NCBI GenBank assembly: GCA_029891345.1
Contig: CM057009.1
Location: forward strand, 298,259,466 to 298,323,465
Reading direction: 5' to 3'
From: Dryococelus australis
Lineage: Eukaryota > Arthropoda > Insecta > Phasmatodea > Phasmatidae
DNA length: 64,000 bases
This document shows positions 13,180 through 26,518 of this stretch, one piece after another (position 1 is the first letter of the stretch; each line of letters starts with the position of its first letter). Below the pieces are notes generated by a model. The model had not been told where the DNA came from. It searched no databases and worked only from the letters and a program-made list of their open reading frames with translations. The position numbers and the translations under genes were made by a program.

Positions 13180-16100
13180 CTATCAAGAGCGGATGGCCTA
13201 TAGGAAAGCCGCAGAAACAGGACCAAGGACAGCTCCACAGAAACCAGATCCAGTCCTGTCTTTTGGAAAACAGACAAACCAAGAGAGTGACACGGCCACC
13301 ACCCCCAGCAAAACAGAATTGGCCCTCTGCCTAAATAATGGCTACCATACTCATCCCCGAGAGTCTTTATGCATTGGGGAAATGCTCATGTTTTAGCCAC
13401 ATTAGATACAGCTGCCACTGCCAACTTCATTTGCACAGGAATGCTGAGAGAGGAAGACCAGGATAAACTTCAGCCTCTGGAAGCTCTAGTCCAGTTAGCG
13501 CAACAAGGCATCTATCTATCCACCAGGGGGCAGATCACCTTGCTGATCAGCACTGCGGGCATTCAAGACAACACAACCTTTATTGTTGCAGATCAGCTAG
13601 AAGACCCCCCCATACTAGGCGAACGATGGGTTGTGGACCATAAGTGGATCCTGGATTATGGCAAATTCAAATCTAACTGGGTCACTAACCATGGAACTTC
13701 ATCGAATGGGAAACCCCCACTAAATGCAGACCCAGTGCAGATGAATGCCCCCAAGCTGATAAACAATCAAATCCCAGAACAACAGCTCCAGTAATTGATG
13801 GAGGGTCTCAGTGCCCACGCTACGATATTTCAAGCCACTAACCAACTGAAACAAACCATTACAATTAGCACGAGATCAGCCTCACAACTACCACACCAGT
13901 GTATGACTAACTGTGTCTTCCATGGGCCAAAAAGCATAACACATTCAGACAGCATGTTCAGGAAATGAAGTAACTGGGGATAATAGAACCAGCCCAATAA
14001 CCATATAAAAGCCTGTGTTTCGACGGTACCAATGAAAGATGTGAACATACAGTTATGGATTGATTATTCCAACCTCAATAAGATCACGCACTCAGTTGTA
14101 CCTCCCACCATTCCCCTGAGCACACCTTGGAAAACCTCGGCAAAGCTGCCATCTTCTCCACTATTGATATTTGCAGAGGGTGCTGGCAGATACCCCTGCA
14201 CCCTTACTTTAAGTCCTTATACTGCTTTTACCACTCCAGACAGAGAACAGCTGGAGTTCACAGTAATGTCATTTGGCTAGAAAAACACTCCAGCCATGTA
14301 CCGAAGAATGATGAACTTCATCATCCTGGCAGAATACATGGGGAAATTCTGTGCCGCATACCTGGACGTCATCATTATCTACTCATAACTGGGAAGAACA
14401 CCTCATACACCTAAATCTCATTCTCAAGAGGTTGACTATCCATGATCTTATGGCTAAATTGGACAAGTGCTACTTTGGTGAAAGTATTATTGACTACCTG
14501 GGACACGTGGAATCAAAGGAGGGAAACTAAACCCAGGAGCAAAAGGCCCAAGCCATCTTGGAGGCCAACCCACCCACCAACTAGAAACAACTGAGGCAAT
14601 TCCTAGGGCAATGCAATTGGACCTGGGATTATGTACCTAACATTGGCCAACTCATGGGACCCCTCCATGAACGGCCACCCTGGGAATAGGGAACACCTAA
14701 AATACAGCCTTCGAATCACTGCAAGATGCTTTCTGACATCTAGAGATGATCCACCGGCCCCAAGCTGACCTGCTGCTAATCCTAAAAACTGATGCCAGCA
14801 AACAAGGTCTGGGGGCCATTATTTATCGAGAGACGCCCCATGGCCAGAAGCGTATCATCAGTTAAAGCAACACTCTGCTGAACCCTACTGAAGAGCGCTA
14901 TGACACGAGCAAGAATGCTTAGCCATTGTGTGACCGATCCACAAATACTGATATTATCCAGAGGACCGACCCTTTATCATCCACACAGATAACCAAGTGC
15001 TCACTTGGCTGCAAATGACCAAGGACAAGAAAGCCATGCTAGCATGATGGGTAATATTCTTACAAGAATTTGACTTCACTCTCCAGCACTACCCAGGATA
15101 GACAAACAAGCTTCCTGGTGCCCTGTCACAACTTCCAGACAGGCACCATAAGACTTCCAAACTCCATAACTAGAAAAGAGTTATGCCACCACCGGCGCCA
15201 CCCATGCCACTATCCACTAAGAAAACCCTGCAGCAATATAAGTACATTAATAGCATGAATGTACTCATGACCACTCAGCAGAATGATCCAGAAGCCAAGA
15301 ACCTCTACACACACAGCCCGACTGGTACAAATAGGTTGATGGAATCATTTGGAGTCTACCCGGGGGTCAGAAATAATTGGAAATATGGGTGCCCCATGCC
15401 CTGCGGCCTTTGTTCAGCCAGCATTTTACGACCACCCTCTGGCATGCCACTCAGGGACGTAAGAGACCATCCATGAGGTCACCAAGAGATATACCTGGGC
15501 CAGCATACATTAAGATCCTCATGAGTATGTCCATCAGTGTGAGCTCTGTGCCCGTGCCAAATGAGGCTAAGCTGCCAAATCTGCACCAATTTCAAGGTAA
15601 CCCAAGTCCTCTTGTACCCAGGTTGCTTTGGACCTCATGGGCCCATACCCACATATCACTAAGGTGAAAAGATAAGTCCTTGTTGTCACTAACCTATACT
15701 CGAGATGGGTTGAGGCTTCCTGGCTAACTAACACCGAAGCTGGGACCCTCATCAAGATCCTGCAGCAAGAATTCCTTCCTCACTGGAGCTACCCACAATG
15801 CCTACTCACCGACAACAGGGTACAGTTTACCAGCAAACAATGGGTTGCAGCCACCCAGAAGTGGGGAATTGAGACCTGGGCAATGCCTGTGTACCATCCC
15901 CAGGCCAAACCCACCAAAAGACGCAACCAGGAGATAAAGAAAGGTGTCCAACTTAGCATAGGAAAGAACCATGCCCAGTGGGACCAGTTTCTGCCAGATA
16001 TGCTCTTCACCCTCTGGCGATGCAAAAACGAGGCCATCGATATCACTCCCAGATAGATGCTACTAAGAACGAACCTCCGCCGACCAGGGGAATGGAGATG

Positions 16101-16360
16101 GGAGAAGGCACCCTCAACCACAACTCAAGCAGTGGAACTCGGCCTTCAAACCTTGGTTCGCAACCACAATGCACAACATACTCAGCGACACTACATCACC
16201 AGAAAATATCAGGTGCCATCATCAGTTGACCCAGCATTTGAGATCGGACAGCAGGTCCTCATCCGAAACCACCCCCTGAGCAACCTACAAAAGGGGTACA
16301 GTGCTGGTAGGAAGAACCTTACACTGTTTCTGAATGCTGTAGTCCAAGTTTACTAGGTAG
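13180..16360 (+). pseudogene. Ty3/gypsy pol (protease, RT, RNase H, integrase), broken
   Basis: Order is protease, RT, RNase H, integrase, which marks Ty3/gypsy. Protease: 'LATLDTAATANFI' near 13390 with the D-T-A catalytic triad. RT: 'WIDYSNLNKITH' (14050) and 'FSTIDICRGCWQIPL' (14155); the active-site box near 14360 reads Y-L-D-V, so its second aspartate is lost. RNase H: 'LKTDASKQGLGAIIY' (14785). Integrase: 'CELCARAK' zinc-finger end (15540), 'LLTDNRVQFTS' (15810), 'YHPQAKPT' (15893), and a C-terminal 'GQQVLIRNHPLS' (16245). Many stops and frameshifts (for example near 14127 and 14280) make it inactive. Confidence 0.85.
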
Positions 16361-16429
16361 AAAGAGAGTCCGGGCAAATCCAAAAGGTGTCAGAGAAGCA
16401 GATGAAAAAAGCACCAAACCAGGAGATAC

Positions 16430-16938
16430 CACAGCAACCCATACCCCACCTCTATGAAACCTCTGCGCACCCATAAAGAAACTGCCCTACCCTCCGCTAC
16501 AATCAAAGCCCAGCAGCAAAACTGCCAGCCAACATCAAGGTGAATATCCCGTCGCAGATCCACTCCGACCTACCCGATAAACCTGCCCCTATTGGAATGT
16601 GTCCAAAAGACAACCCCCAGCCCAACCACAAGGCAGGGGTCGCAACCTGTCAGACCTGCATTCTGCCACCATCCACGGCTAACCGTTGGGAGGCCGTTCG
16701 AGAGAAGGACCACATCTCTGACCACCATGCATCACCCGCACCCTTGCCTCAAACCCAACAGTATGAGCAGTTGTCAGACGACAGTCCAACCCTTCCGGAC
16801 AGCAAGCAGTCCAAGCTGCCCAAACCCACACGGTCACCCACTCTCACGGTCACGGCGCAGTTGGATTGGTACACTCAGGTCCAACAACATGACAGTTTGT
16901 ATGAAGTCTTGTTCACAGGTATGGATGACCGGGACTAA
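16430..16938 (+). pseudogene. proline-rich tail of the gypsy pol/3' region
   Basis: An open plus frame of about 130 codons (16540-16938) follows the integrase end. It is rich in P, Q, S and K with no motif I recognise. It may be the C-terminal extension of pol or a leftover third frame. Its last 80 bases overlap the opposing gag frame, so one of the two elements is truncated there. Confidence 0.3.
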
Positions 16939-17571
16939 CGCGGCGTGATATTCTAATCGGGCGGACCCCGTTACAACTTTAAATATGTCCTTGAGCGAGC
17001 GCTCTGGGTGATAGGTTCTCACTAAACTCACCTTGTGTGTCACAAAGTTGTAGATGGACTCCTGTCCTCGTTCTTCTAAGATGACCTGGCTTGTGGCCCG
17101 TAAAGAGATGAAGGTGTTAGCAAACCAGCATTTGAATGCATTGCTGAATTCTACCCAGATTGTGCCATAATGAGTAATCCCACACCACCACAATCTGGCG
17201 TTGCCATAAAAATGTTCGCCGATGCAGTTGGTCCAATCTTCCTGGTCTACCTCATTGCGGCGGAGTCTATTTTGTCAATGCTGTAGGAAGGCTGTAGGGT
17301 CCTCGCTGGACGCCCTGGAGTATGTCGGCAATGATTCGAACCAAGTGGGTGCTATAGATGGCGGGCTGGTATGATGACATCTCTCCGCTACCTGTGGTGC
17401 TGTGTTGACAATGGGGACTTGGTTGATTTGAGTGGGTATTTCCTGTGGCACGGGTGTCAAATGTGCCAGGGGCATGCCAAGAGGTGACGTTCCCGCATAC
17501 ACGAGGGCCGGTGGGTGTGGCAACACCAGTTGCGGCACATACTGTTGTTGGTTGGCAATCCCGTCAAACAT
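16860..17571 (-). pseudogene. retrotransposon gag on minus strand, one nonsense codon
   Basis: From the ATG at 17571 a proline-rich N-terminus runs about 98 codons to 'DPTAFLQH'. A TGA stands where this Gag family normally has W, and the same frame continues with 'QNRLRRNEV', 'GNARLWWCG', 'WVEFSNAF' and 'YHPERSLKDIF' to about 16860. Those are capsid motifs of an insect gypsy-type Gag. Apart from this single stop the frame is open for about 235 codons, so the copy is fairly young. No pol or LTR is attached; downstream it collides with the plus-strand gypsy tail. Confidence 0.6.
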
Positions 17572-17639
17572 TGTACTGTTATTCCTGACTGGTGGCGGTT
17601 GTGGGCTCTCCAGTTAATATAAGACCACCATAATTTTTA

Positions 17640-19080
17640 ATTTTACACTTGTACAAGCAATTTCAAGGATACCTTCTTAAGCATGATGCATTTTACTTCA
17701 GTTACACCTAATACAACATTTCAAGGCACTGTAATGTTTGGTCTGCACACATTTAGCAGGAAGAACTTCAGAAACAGCAGCACCTGACATAAAGAATAAT
17801 CCTCCTATTCATCAAATATTTTTAAGTGACTTAAATAATTTTAACTGGAAAGCACAAAACTATCTTATATATGTTGGGTGTTGTTTGCTACTTAAAAGAA
17901 AAACCCTGGATATGCACATCAGTACATCTGCTAAAATTTAAAATGTAAAAGGTGTAATTCACATCACTACAACCGCTAGTGGAAGTTGTCTAAATAGTGC
18001 ATTATCATGGAGGGAGACAGTAGGACAAAGTAAAAGGGGTTGTTTCTTGTGAATGAAGCAGCTACACGGGGTGGGGGTGTTAGGAACAAGAGGGCGAGAA
18101 TGCTGATGAATAAGGCTGTAGTGGGGGAGGGAGGAAGAAAGAAAGAAAGAGTGATGAAAGAGGGAAAGGGTGAGGAAGGGTGCTTGTAGTAGTATGGGCA
18201 TGGCTGGAAAGAAGGTGGACAGTAGAAGGGAGTATAAGGGTATGGGCAAGACTACATGGGAGGAATGGAAAAGGGAGCAGAGGGGTATGGACGTGACCTA
18301 GCAGCAGAGAAGAAGCAGAGAGTTAGCTGTAGAGAGGTGTCAGAGTACGGCTGAGGGAGGGTGGCCTGGCGGCGACTGCTTTCGCCTGCCGCCACCGTGA
18401 CTTTGTTGGAAGTTCGATCCAGTCAAGGTCGACTTACAATGTGGTAAATACGGTAGTTAACCACTGCACGCATTAAAAAATAGTTTTAAATGGGTTGAAA
18501 TTTTGATTAATTTTAATTTTGCGCTTATTTCTTAGGCAGGAAAACTTTTCACACGGGAAACACATTAAAAGGGTGTGGTATAGGTTAAGAAGGTACATGA
18601 AATTTGCGTCCAAAACATTTAGTTGTTTTAGGCAGGAAATTGTATTAAAGGGTATCGTCATAAATGGGTTTTACTGTAATATACAAAATTAATGTGCCAA
18701 ATTTATATACCTACAGTTCTTGACAATCTTGATAACTTGTGGGAATGCATTTTATAACTGAAATAGCCTATATGTTAAAAAGAGAAATTAGAAAAAATAC
18801 TAAGTCAAAGCTGAAATACATTGGAGAGTGTATTGGATAGTTTTTCAAGGGATCAACGGAAATAAACTAATGCAAGATGATGAACAATACAAATTGTTTG
18901 AAAATTAAGCACCCAAACCACAGGAGCTGATTCCTTATGAAAAATAAAGTCGAAAATATATAGGACACTCTATACCTAAACAGAATATTAACGGAGTTAT
19001 GAGACTACAAAAATTTTGTTTTGAAAACATATTTTTGCAGAATACCTTGTACAACGCCTGCAAAGTCTGCAGCAAAAAGA
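17640..19080. other. non-coding DNA with a purine-rich block
   Basis: Positions 18000-18350 on the plus strand are almost all A/G, with GAAAGAAAGAAAG at 18136-18150. Positions 18445-18675 end in GGTTTTACTGTAA and start near TACGGTAG, suggesting a small pogo/Tigger-like MITE, but the inverted repeat is weak. Nothing coding was recognised. Confidence 0.4.
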
Positions 19081-19086
19081 TGACTT

Positions 19087-19260
19087 ATGCTTCCCATGTT
19101 GCAAACACACATGCATAATGCTGGCCTTCCTCGGTCCGTGCTCACTGTTCGGCTAGAGGAAGTGATACGTCAGCACATCAATGACATGGCCCTCACTAGT
19201 ACATGCTCCATAGTGCACCACGAGCATGTCCCATTCAACCATGTGCGATGTGCTGTGGGT
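19087..19260. other. GC-richer island of unknown nature
   Basis: This 170-bp block is noticeably more GC-rich than its surroundings and stays open in the plus frame into 'VPFNHVRCAVG' with a GT afterwards. I recognise no family on either strand. It could be an old retrocopy or an exon of an unknown gene. Confidence 0.2.
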
Positions 19261-19360
19261 AAATCGCCCCCATCCTTACCGCTGGCAGTAAGTACAAGGT
19301 ATTCATTGAAAATATGTTTTCACAACCCAATTTTCACAGATTCATATGTCCTTTAATATT

Positions 19361-21263
19361 CTGTTTATGTACATGGTGTCCGGCATGTTTTAGACTTTAT
19401 TTTTCATAAGGAAACACCTCCCGCAGTTTGGGTGTTTAATTTCCGAACAACCTGTAAATGAAAACTTAATCTCCATCCCGACATCAGCAACTGGTTTGTT
19501 GGAATGGGTGGGTGAATATGTTACGGAAAATAATAGTATATTCTGTTGCCGTTAAACTTAAAATAAACATTTTGTAAAAAAAATTAATAAAATAAAGGCA
19601 AACAAACAAAAATTTTCTGAGACAAAAAGTCTGCATTATGTTTGGTTTATCTTCTTATTTTTGGTCACCCTCCACTTACCGCCTCCCTGATACTCCTATG
19701 AAGTCCCTTTTGTTGATGTGTTCAGTAGTGAAAAACATTTCTGGCCTATTCCCTTCCCCTTACCAGCAACTCATCATGACCTTTGTCAGTGTTATGCTGG
19801 TAAATTATCATCTCTCAGCAGGGTGGCAACCCCAGTTCACAACTCGGAACAAAAACTACAAACTTAGTCTGAAAAAACAGAGGAAGTTAAGCTACTTTTT
19901 CGCTGATTGTACTGATGCTTTCATTGAACATGTTTCAACAATCATTAATACTTTGCTGCATCCTATAAATTTACACGTAATATGAACTAATTTTGGTGGG
20001 AATGAGCTGGAACATCACTATAAACTGGAATTCGATGTAGAAGGGTTTGTTATGAAATTTACAGCTGGATTGTGGGTCTTCCACTGGCCATCCTTTGTAC
20101 TTTGCTGTTTGTTGAAATATTTCATTAATTTAATTTTGGACAGTTTAGTCCAGGGCTGTCACTGATCTTTGAACAAAAATCCTTGATCCAGATCTTAAAT
20201 ATCTTTAATAATCCTTTAAAACTAAAATGTTTATGTCAATTAAAATAAATCGTGATATAGAAAGTCATTATGCCTTTGAAATATTGAGTGTTATAAGCAT
20301 GCTTACTATAGTTCACTTTTTTACAGTAAAACTGGCAAACAAACACCATTGCAGGTAGGAATGTAAGAGAATATTCTACTATTAACAAACTAGGCCAGAA
20401 CAGTACATTATATTTGCAAGACTATGTTAAGCATTAAATTGTGAGTAGTTTCTTTTGTGAATGGGGATGCTGTTAGCAACCAATAATGCTCATGTCTTTT
20501 TTATATTTTGTGACAAAAGTACTGGTAAATTAAACTTTAGTTTAAATGTAACTTGCAGAGAAGGTCTACTCTTTGTTTCAAACTAAAATCGCAAATTTTA
20601 TATAAATGCTCCAAATATAATCAAAATTTAATTCACCAAAATTGATTTTTAAAACTGCAACATAAGATGTTAGAATACAGTTGTCATAAGACCTGCTTGT
20701 GAAGTCAGTTAAGTTCCTAATGTTTACACTTCACTAGGCTTTTTTTTTTGTTTACAGTCACATAATACTTGCATGATCTTTGGTAGTACTTGATGTTTGT
20801 TCATGGCAATACTTCCATGGAATTATTAGCATCTACTTTCCAGGAATTGCAAATGTTTTGACTTCAAAATAATGTGGTGCAATCATAACCATATCACATG
20901 GGCAGGTTACAAACATAACACACAGCAACTTTTCTCATAAACATATTTATAAATATTTTATTTAACAAAGAGTAGGAAGTTTTTCCTGTGCTTTGTAAAC
21001 TTTTCTAACCTTTCGGAATTTTAATATGTCACTGCGACAAAGAAACACAACTTGGGAGAATGAACGCAAATTCTGTACAATAAATATAGTATTTACCTTG
21101 TGTTATACATTGTTTATAGCAAAACCATATTTTAAAATGACCAGAACTAGATATCATGAAAATCGCAGAACATTCCAACTCAAATAATCTAAATAAATAC
21201 TGTAGGTGCATTCTTGCTACAAGTATTATTTGTGAGCATATTGTTTTCGAGTTATGTATAACA
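19361..21263. other. unassigned AT-rich DNA
   Basis: Nothing recognised. A 115-codon plus frame at 19638-19985 has no motif I can name. Confidence 0.45.
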
Positions 21264-21693
21264 TACCGTATTGTCCTGAGTACATGTGGATAATTTTTTC
21301 CAAAATCTTTGTGCAAAAATTAAAGGCCCAACACATATGCAGGCCCTTCTACAGAAGTTAAGGTTAAACCAGTAGTGAAGAGATGAAACCATCAGTGTTG
21401 ATGAATAGGTTAACTAAAATTAACTGTTAGCAACATGTACAGGCCCTATGTTCAGTATTTAATTTTTTATTTTTTACTTGGGAAATATTTTATGTGTAAA
21501 TTAAAAAAGTTAATATGACTTGAAAGCTTTTAGTGACACTGAGAAATACTAATAGAACATAAAATTATATATAACGTAAAGTTTATACTAACATATTGGT
21601 TTTACCTATCCCAAACTTTTTTCCACAGTCAGAAGCTTCAAATCAATAGGTTGACTTATATGCGAGTTGACTTATATTCGAGACCATACAGTA
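21264..21693. mobile_element. MITE, TACYGTAT family, copy 1
   Basis: About 430 bp. The left end reads TACCGTATTGTCCTGAGTA and the reverse complement of the right end reads TACTGTATGGTCTCGAATA. The right end also holds a doubled 'GACTTATATKCGAG' motif. TA dinucleotides flank it. No coding capacity. Length and ends match the element at 26519-26952, so both belong to one non-autonomous DNA-transposon family. Confidence 0.55.
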
Positions 21694-21989
21694 TATATAA
21701 ACTAGTCAAATAAAAATTGATCTAGACATGCACAATGCTGCATGTGTAGATACACATTCCATACTTTTTATTTAAGCAGACCTTGAAATACACGTTCACC
21801 TAATAAATTACTATTATTTTTCTCGCTGCAACATTACAAGCTTGTCTCACAATTTTTTATAATCAGGTTCACACACTTTGGGATTGCGATCTTGAGATCA
21901 TTAATGTAGGGTTTAATTCCACGGTGCATGAGTCGATGGGCTCACCTATTTCCTTACCATTTCTGAGTTGGAATTAACCTCATCCACTT

Positions 21990-22103
21990 CTAAATGTATG
22001 GAATATCGTCATCCCTTTCTCCCTGGATGCTGCCTCCCGTGATTGCCTTCTTGACGATGTGGCCCATCACCTGGATGTTGCAAAGCGTGAAATTGCAGTG
22101 TGC
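21990..22103 (-). pseudogene. possible orphan exon, product unknown
   Basis: On the minus strand a pyrimidine-rich stretch ending TTATGTAG is followed by 37 open codons ('CNIQVMGHIVKKAITGG..') and a TAG stop at 21990-21992. The composition looks protein-like and the acceptor would be phase 0, the same phase in which the last host exon (27346) ends. I do not recognise the protein family, and the expected SZT2 C-terminal region is not visible, so a link to that gene is speculation. It may equally be an old retrocopy or chance. Confidence 0.2.
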
Positions 22104-24120
22104 CTACATAAAGGCAGAACAAACCCTCCCTTTGCTGTCTGCGATTTAGGTCTTTGTAAACATTTTGTGTTAGCCGATGGTGGCTAGGACATAGAATCAA
22201 AATTAATCCCTAAGTATTCTGGATCATTTGTTATTTATAATTTTTTAGGGGTTAATACTGTTATGTTGAATTTGCCAGGGACTTCACGTGAGTTTATGGA
22301 AGCTCACATGAGCCACCCGAAAAAGTATTCGCACAAACCACACTTTTTTGTAATTCGGTAATTTTGCTGCTGATTTATTTTGAGGTAATATTTTTTGTAC
22401 GCTTAGGTAATTGTCACTCGTAATTGTTACTGTCTCCACATTCATGCCTTCCTTACCTGTATTCGTTAGTTATTTTTATTTATTATACCTTTCTCATGCC
22501 TTGTATTTTTTATTTACTTTATCGCTGAGAGGCCCGGAGGCGTTGAGAGTGAGCCGTACTGGCCAACTGATGGACTACGTGGATGAGTTGAGCTTGCGCC
22601 TGCCTCTCCTGCTGCTGCAACTCCCTTGTTGCTGGTTCCCGACATGTTGCTGTCCCCCAGGCACCAGAGTGCACAGTATGGAAATTGGAGTTATCATGCT
22701 GGATTGCGCGTGGACTTCCTTTTTTGACTCTCTCCCGGGAGAGACAAGAAGGAAGTTTTCTTTCAAGAGTATTTTGATGAAAATGTGATATAAATGGATG
22801 GACGTCGATGTTGAATGTTTCTATTCTATTATTTCTGTAACTTTCTTTACTTCAAGATTGGTCACAGTTTATGAATCTATACTCATTATTCTTCTGTATC
22901 CTCACCAAGTGTATGTACTGTTTGTAAATGCCTTGTGAACTGTTTCTTCGCTTCTGATCTTCATATGTATTTTGTACTTGGAATGCGGAATGTTTCGGCA
23001 CTAGACTTTTAGCAAGGGGAGTTACGAAGTATAGAGCACGCTCCTCTGTTTAAAGACTCTCTGTTCTCTACCCCGCTTTGTGCTGCCTTGGTTATCTTAC
23101 TGCTCCTTGTTCCTTCCCTTCTCAGAGGATTCCCATCCTATCCACATATGCACAGTAACCGGTTAAATTTGATTGGTTAATGTATCATTCTGAGTGCTCG
23201 GCCTTCCGCTAAGCTCTCGGCTCTGCTACTTCGACTCCGACCAGCCTGTGTAGTACCATGTCTAGTTTCTGCTGCTGACCCAACTTAGCTCTATGCTACG
23301 TCTACCAGATTAGTAGCTGAGTCTGATATTTCAAAGTTCTTAACGATGGTCTTTGGGCGAGAATATATGTGGGTTCGCCATTTCACGAAATAGTGTGTTT
23401 TAAAGGTTTCTAAAATGTGGCCTAGTCAACGGTGATATAGGGCTGTGCATTCACTGTAGCATTCTAAATTTTGGTTTGGTTGCCCTGTGTAAATTTTAGG
23501 TTTGGATTAACCTGCTCAGTTTGTGTATGGAACCCTAAAGATTTTCAAGTGCTTTTGTAGTGTTATTTGTTAATTTCATAATGTATTTACTGTTGCTTGT
23601 GTTTTTGAGTTGCCTAGAAAGTTTAGTATAGTAGTATGGGACCGCACCAGCTCGCGCACTCGTTTTAACCTTTAGTTAGGTAACCCATCTGTACGAACAA
23701 ATTTGGACTATGCTTAGAGCCTTGCTGCTCATATTGTTTTTATTTGTAATTTTTAAACTGTTTGTGAAGTCTGTATTTTATTCCACTAGGCTTATATGGC
23801 CCTTCTGGTGCTCTAGTGGAGCTAATAATTTTTTATTATAGTATTTCTAAAGGATTCCTTAAAAGTGAGCGTACTTGTAAAAGGTTTGGATTTTCATGCA
23901 TCGTAATGTCTTTAAAGAAATGAGGTTGCTAAAGGAACTTTCTATGTACAGCCATTGTAAAGATTTTATATTTTAAATATTTTAATATGTTTCAATTTTA
24001 TACCAGGCGGTTTTGTTTGGCTCACATCTTGAGTGTCTGTGTGGTTTGCTGAACTTTTAAATACGTTTTAATAGGTTTTATGGTGATATTATTTGACGTT
24101 GTCTGGTGAGACATGAGACG
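22104..24120 (-). other. possible LTR with primer-binding site and gag start
   Basis: On the minus strand, a TGGTGCCTGGGGGACAGC motif (22649-22666) resembling a retroelement primer-binding site lies just before an ATG at 22645, which opens a 44-codon S/A/G-rich frame ending near 22512. The DNA upstream on that strand (22700-24100) would then be the LTR, but I could not find its start or a partner. Confidence 0.3.
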
Positions 24121-26518
24121 AACAATGACACAAATACTTACTGGTAATTTGGGTGCCAGCGGTGCTTCCCAATCACCGCACTATTGAGACTCAGGGTTCT
24201 CTAGGATGCTGTGGGTTCTGTGTGTCCGTCTCTCCTGTGCGTACTTAAAAATGCATAGGCAATACTAAACTTTTACTAAATATCACTGGAAATAAACACT
24301 TAATTAAATATGTGTGGCTAGGACACTGTCACAACTGATTAAAAGAGGTAAGTTCACTGTAGACTTGTTTTTATTGTTACCATGCATACATATCAATGTA
24401 TAATGAAATTATGATAATCTCTGTCATGACTAGCCAATTCCGCTTAGGTGCTCCCTAGCCCGCAGTTAATCTAGGGCACGCCTAGATGGATAATCTCATC
24501 GAGGTGCGTGAAAGCACAGCCTTCAAAATGGAAGAGGGCAGACAGCCGCACGGGTGGACTGGCGGTTTTTCCCTGAAGACAGGACACGGAGAATTAGAAA
24601 TGAAACCCTTGATACATTAACACGTGTGATTACTCAGCATCACTAACACAAACTCATCGGGGCTTACCCTCCAGCACGTAGGTAGTGTGGCGACGGTCTA
24701 TAAACAGAACCGGCTAGGATGGGAATAATTGCACCGTACACTAATTACAAATTTACATAATCCCTCAAAAGATACATGAAACAAGATGGGACACGAGATG
24801 AGTATTCACAATAAACACACACATGTGTGAAAACAAGCTTAGATGGCGCGGATGCCACTGGATGAAGTTTGTAGCGGACCACGTGGTGCAGGTGAAATTG
24901 CAATATTTCTGGGTGGAAACTGCAAAATAAATTCAGACAAAATATTATTCTTGCTGAGAAAATTATTCCATTTATGATTGAGTGGTTACAGGCTTTTAAC
25001 ATGCCTGATGGCAGTAAAATAAAAAGTTAACATGACCGCATGGTCAAGTACAAAAATCATCAATTTACGTGAAATTACACGGAAACCTGACAATATTTAA
25101 CATATAACACTTAGTAAAATATTGCAATACGATGTTACATAAATAAGCTCTCAAAACGCAATGATGGCATATACAAAGACTTGGCATCAGTCAGCCATTT
25201 GGTTATATGTGATGTTGCCGTAAAATATTTAAACATGAAAATTACCCTCAAATAAATACATAAAAACAAAGCCCTCGAAATTGCACGTAGCAATAATGCA
25301 GATGTTATAATGAAATGCCGTAAACATAGGCGGATGGCGCCTGGTTCAAGTTGCGCGGGTCGCGTGACCTCTCTGACATCTTTTTAATCATTATCCTCAA
25401 TTAAGTTAAAAATGCCACAAGGGCACAATAAATGAATAAAGTGGAAGCAAAATGCTAGGGAAAATGTCTGGCAAGACGGACGGAAGCAACGGTTAACCGG
25501 TAAACTAAATTGACTATGGAAACCTAAATCAGTGAACAAAAGTTGTAGTGCCTACGTGACAGTGTCTTACCTCCCTAGCTCTCCTCGACAGACTGTCCAG
25601 AGACAAGCTTCGCAAGGACCTACCATAGATGCCTACAAGGTTCACATAAGCGGAAGTGCTATGCACGCTGAGTAAAATTATTGATTATAGAAAATAAAAT
25701 GGCCCAAATTAAATTAAATATTGTTTTACATTTTTATAATTTTGTTATGGATTTTCATATTAATTTAGTGTCACTTTGTGGTGGCGTTCATGCCGGAATA
25801 TCAGTGTTCTGAATCCCCTTACCGCGAGCACTTTGAATTTTATAACCAAACAATTTCAAATTAGCAACAAATACTTTAAAACATTTTAAGACACATTAAA
25901 CACTGCAAATACAATATAACACATTTTACACTGAAAAAGAATATACATGTGGGAGTTCAGAATGATTATTGACCTCTTTTCGCACGTGCGGGACACGTGA
26001 CACGTGCATGGTGAACGCCATCATGGCTCTAATGCCGCTGGCTGTTAGCTGGAGCCATATTATTGGTGGAAATGGTTTTAAAATGATAAATGAAATCAAC
26101 AGATGTATAAAGTTCTGTAATAAATTGTTGTTCTTAATCCTGAGTTCATGACTTGTGCCTTGTATGCCACAAAAGTGAAGGATTACTAGCTCACATCATC
26201 ACAGAATACATTTACAGCCACTGTCACCATATTGTGAAGTTTGACAAGATTAAAAAGAAACAGGTGTTTCCAAAATCTAATCATTTTTACATGCATTGAA
26301 AGCATCTGAAATCTATGCCTTGTGTTAAAATACAATAAAAACATTTCTATGTTATAGATGTACAGTTGGTACCATTGTAATATGTGTCTGTTTGTTTAAT
26401 GCATTAAAAATGGCTATGGTGTCATCATGAAAGTATGTTGCAAGAAATACAAATCAGTAACATGTCCAGTTTTTCATAATATTTTTAACACTTATTTCAC
26501 TAAATGGGCAAAAGTATG
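24121..26518. other. unassigned intergenic DNA
   Basis: No gene recognised. Two blocks (near 24841 and 25330) share 'GGATGGCGC'-like words, so an uncharacterised repeat may be present. A nested E-box cluster (ACACGTGACACGTGCA) occurs near 25995. Confidence 0.4.

Noticed and set aside
24745..25002. possible host exon ('FHPEILQFHLHHVV')
   Set aside because: An acceptor-like TTTTGCAG precedes it, but the residues match no part of the host gene I recognise and the frame has no donor support.
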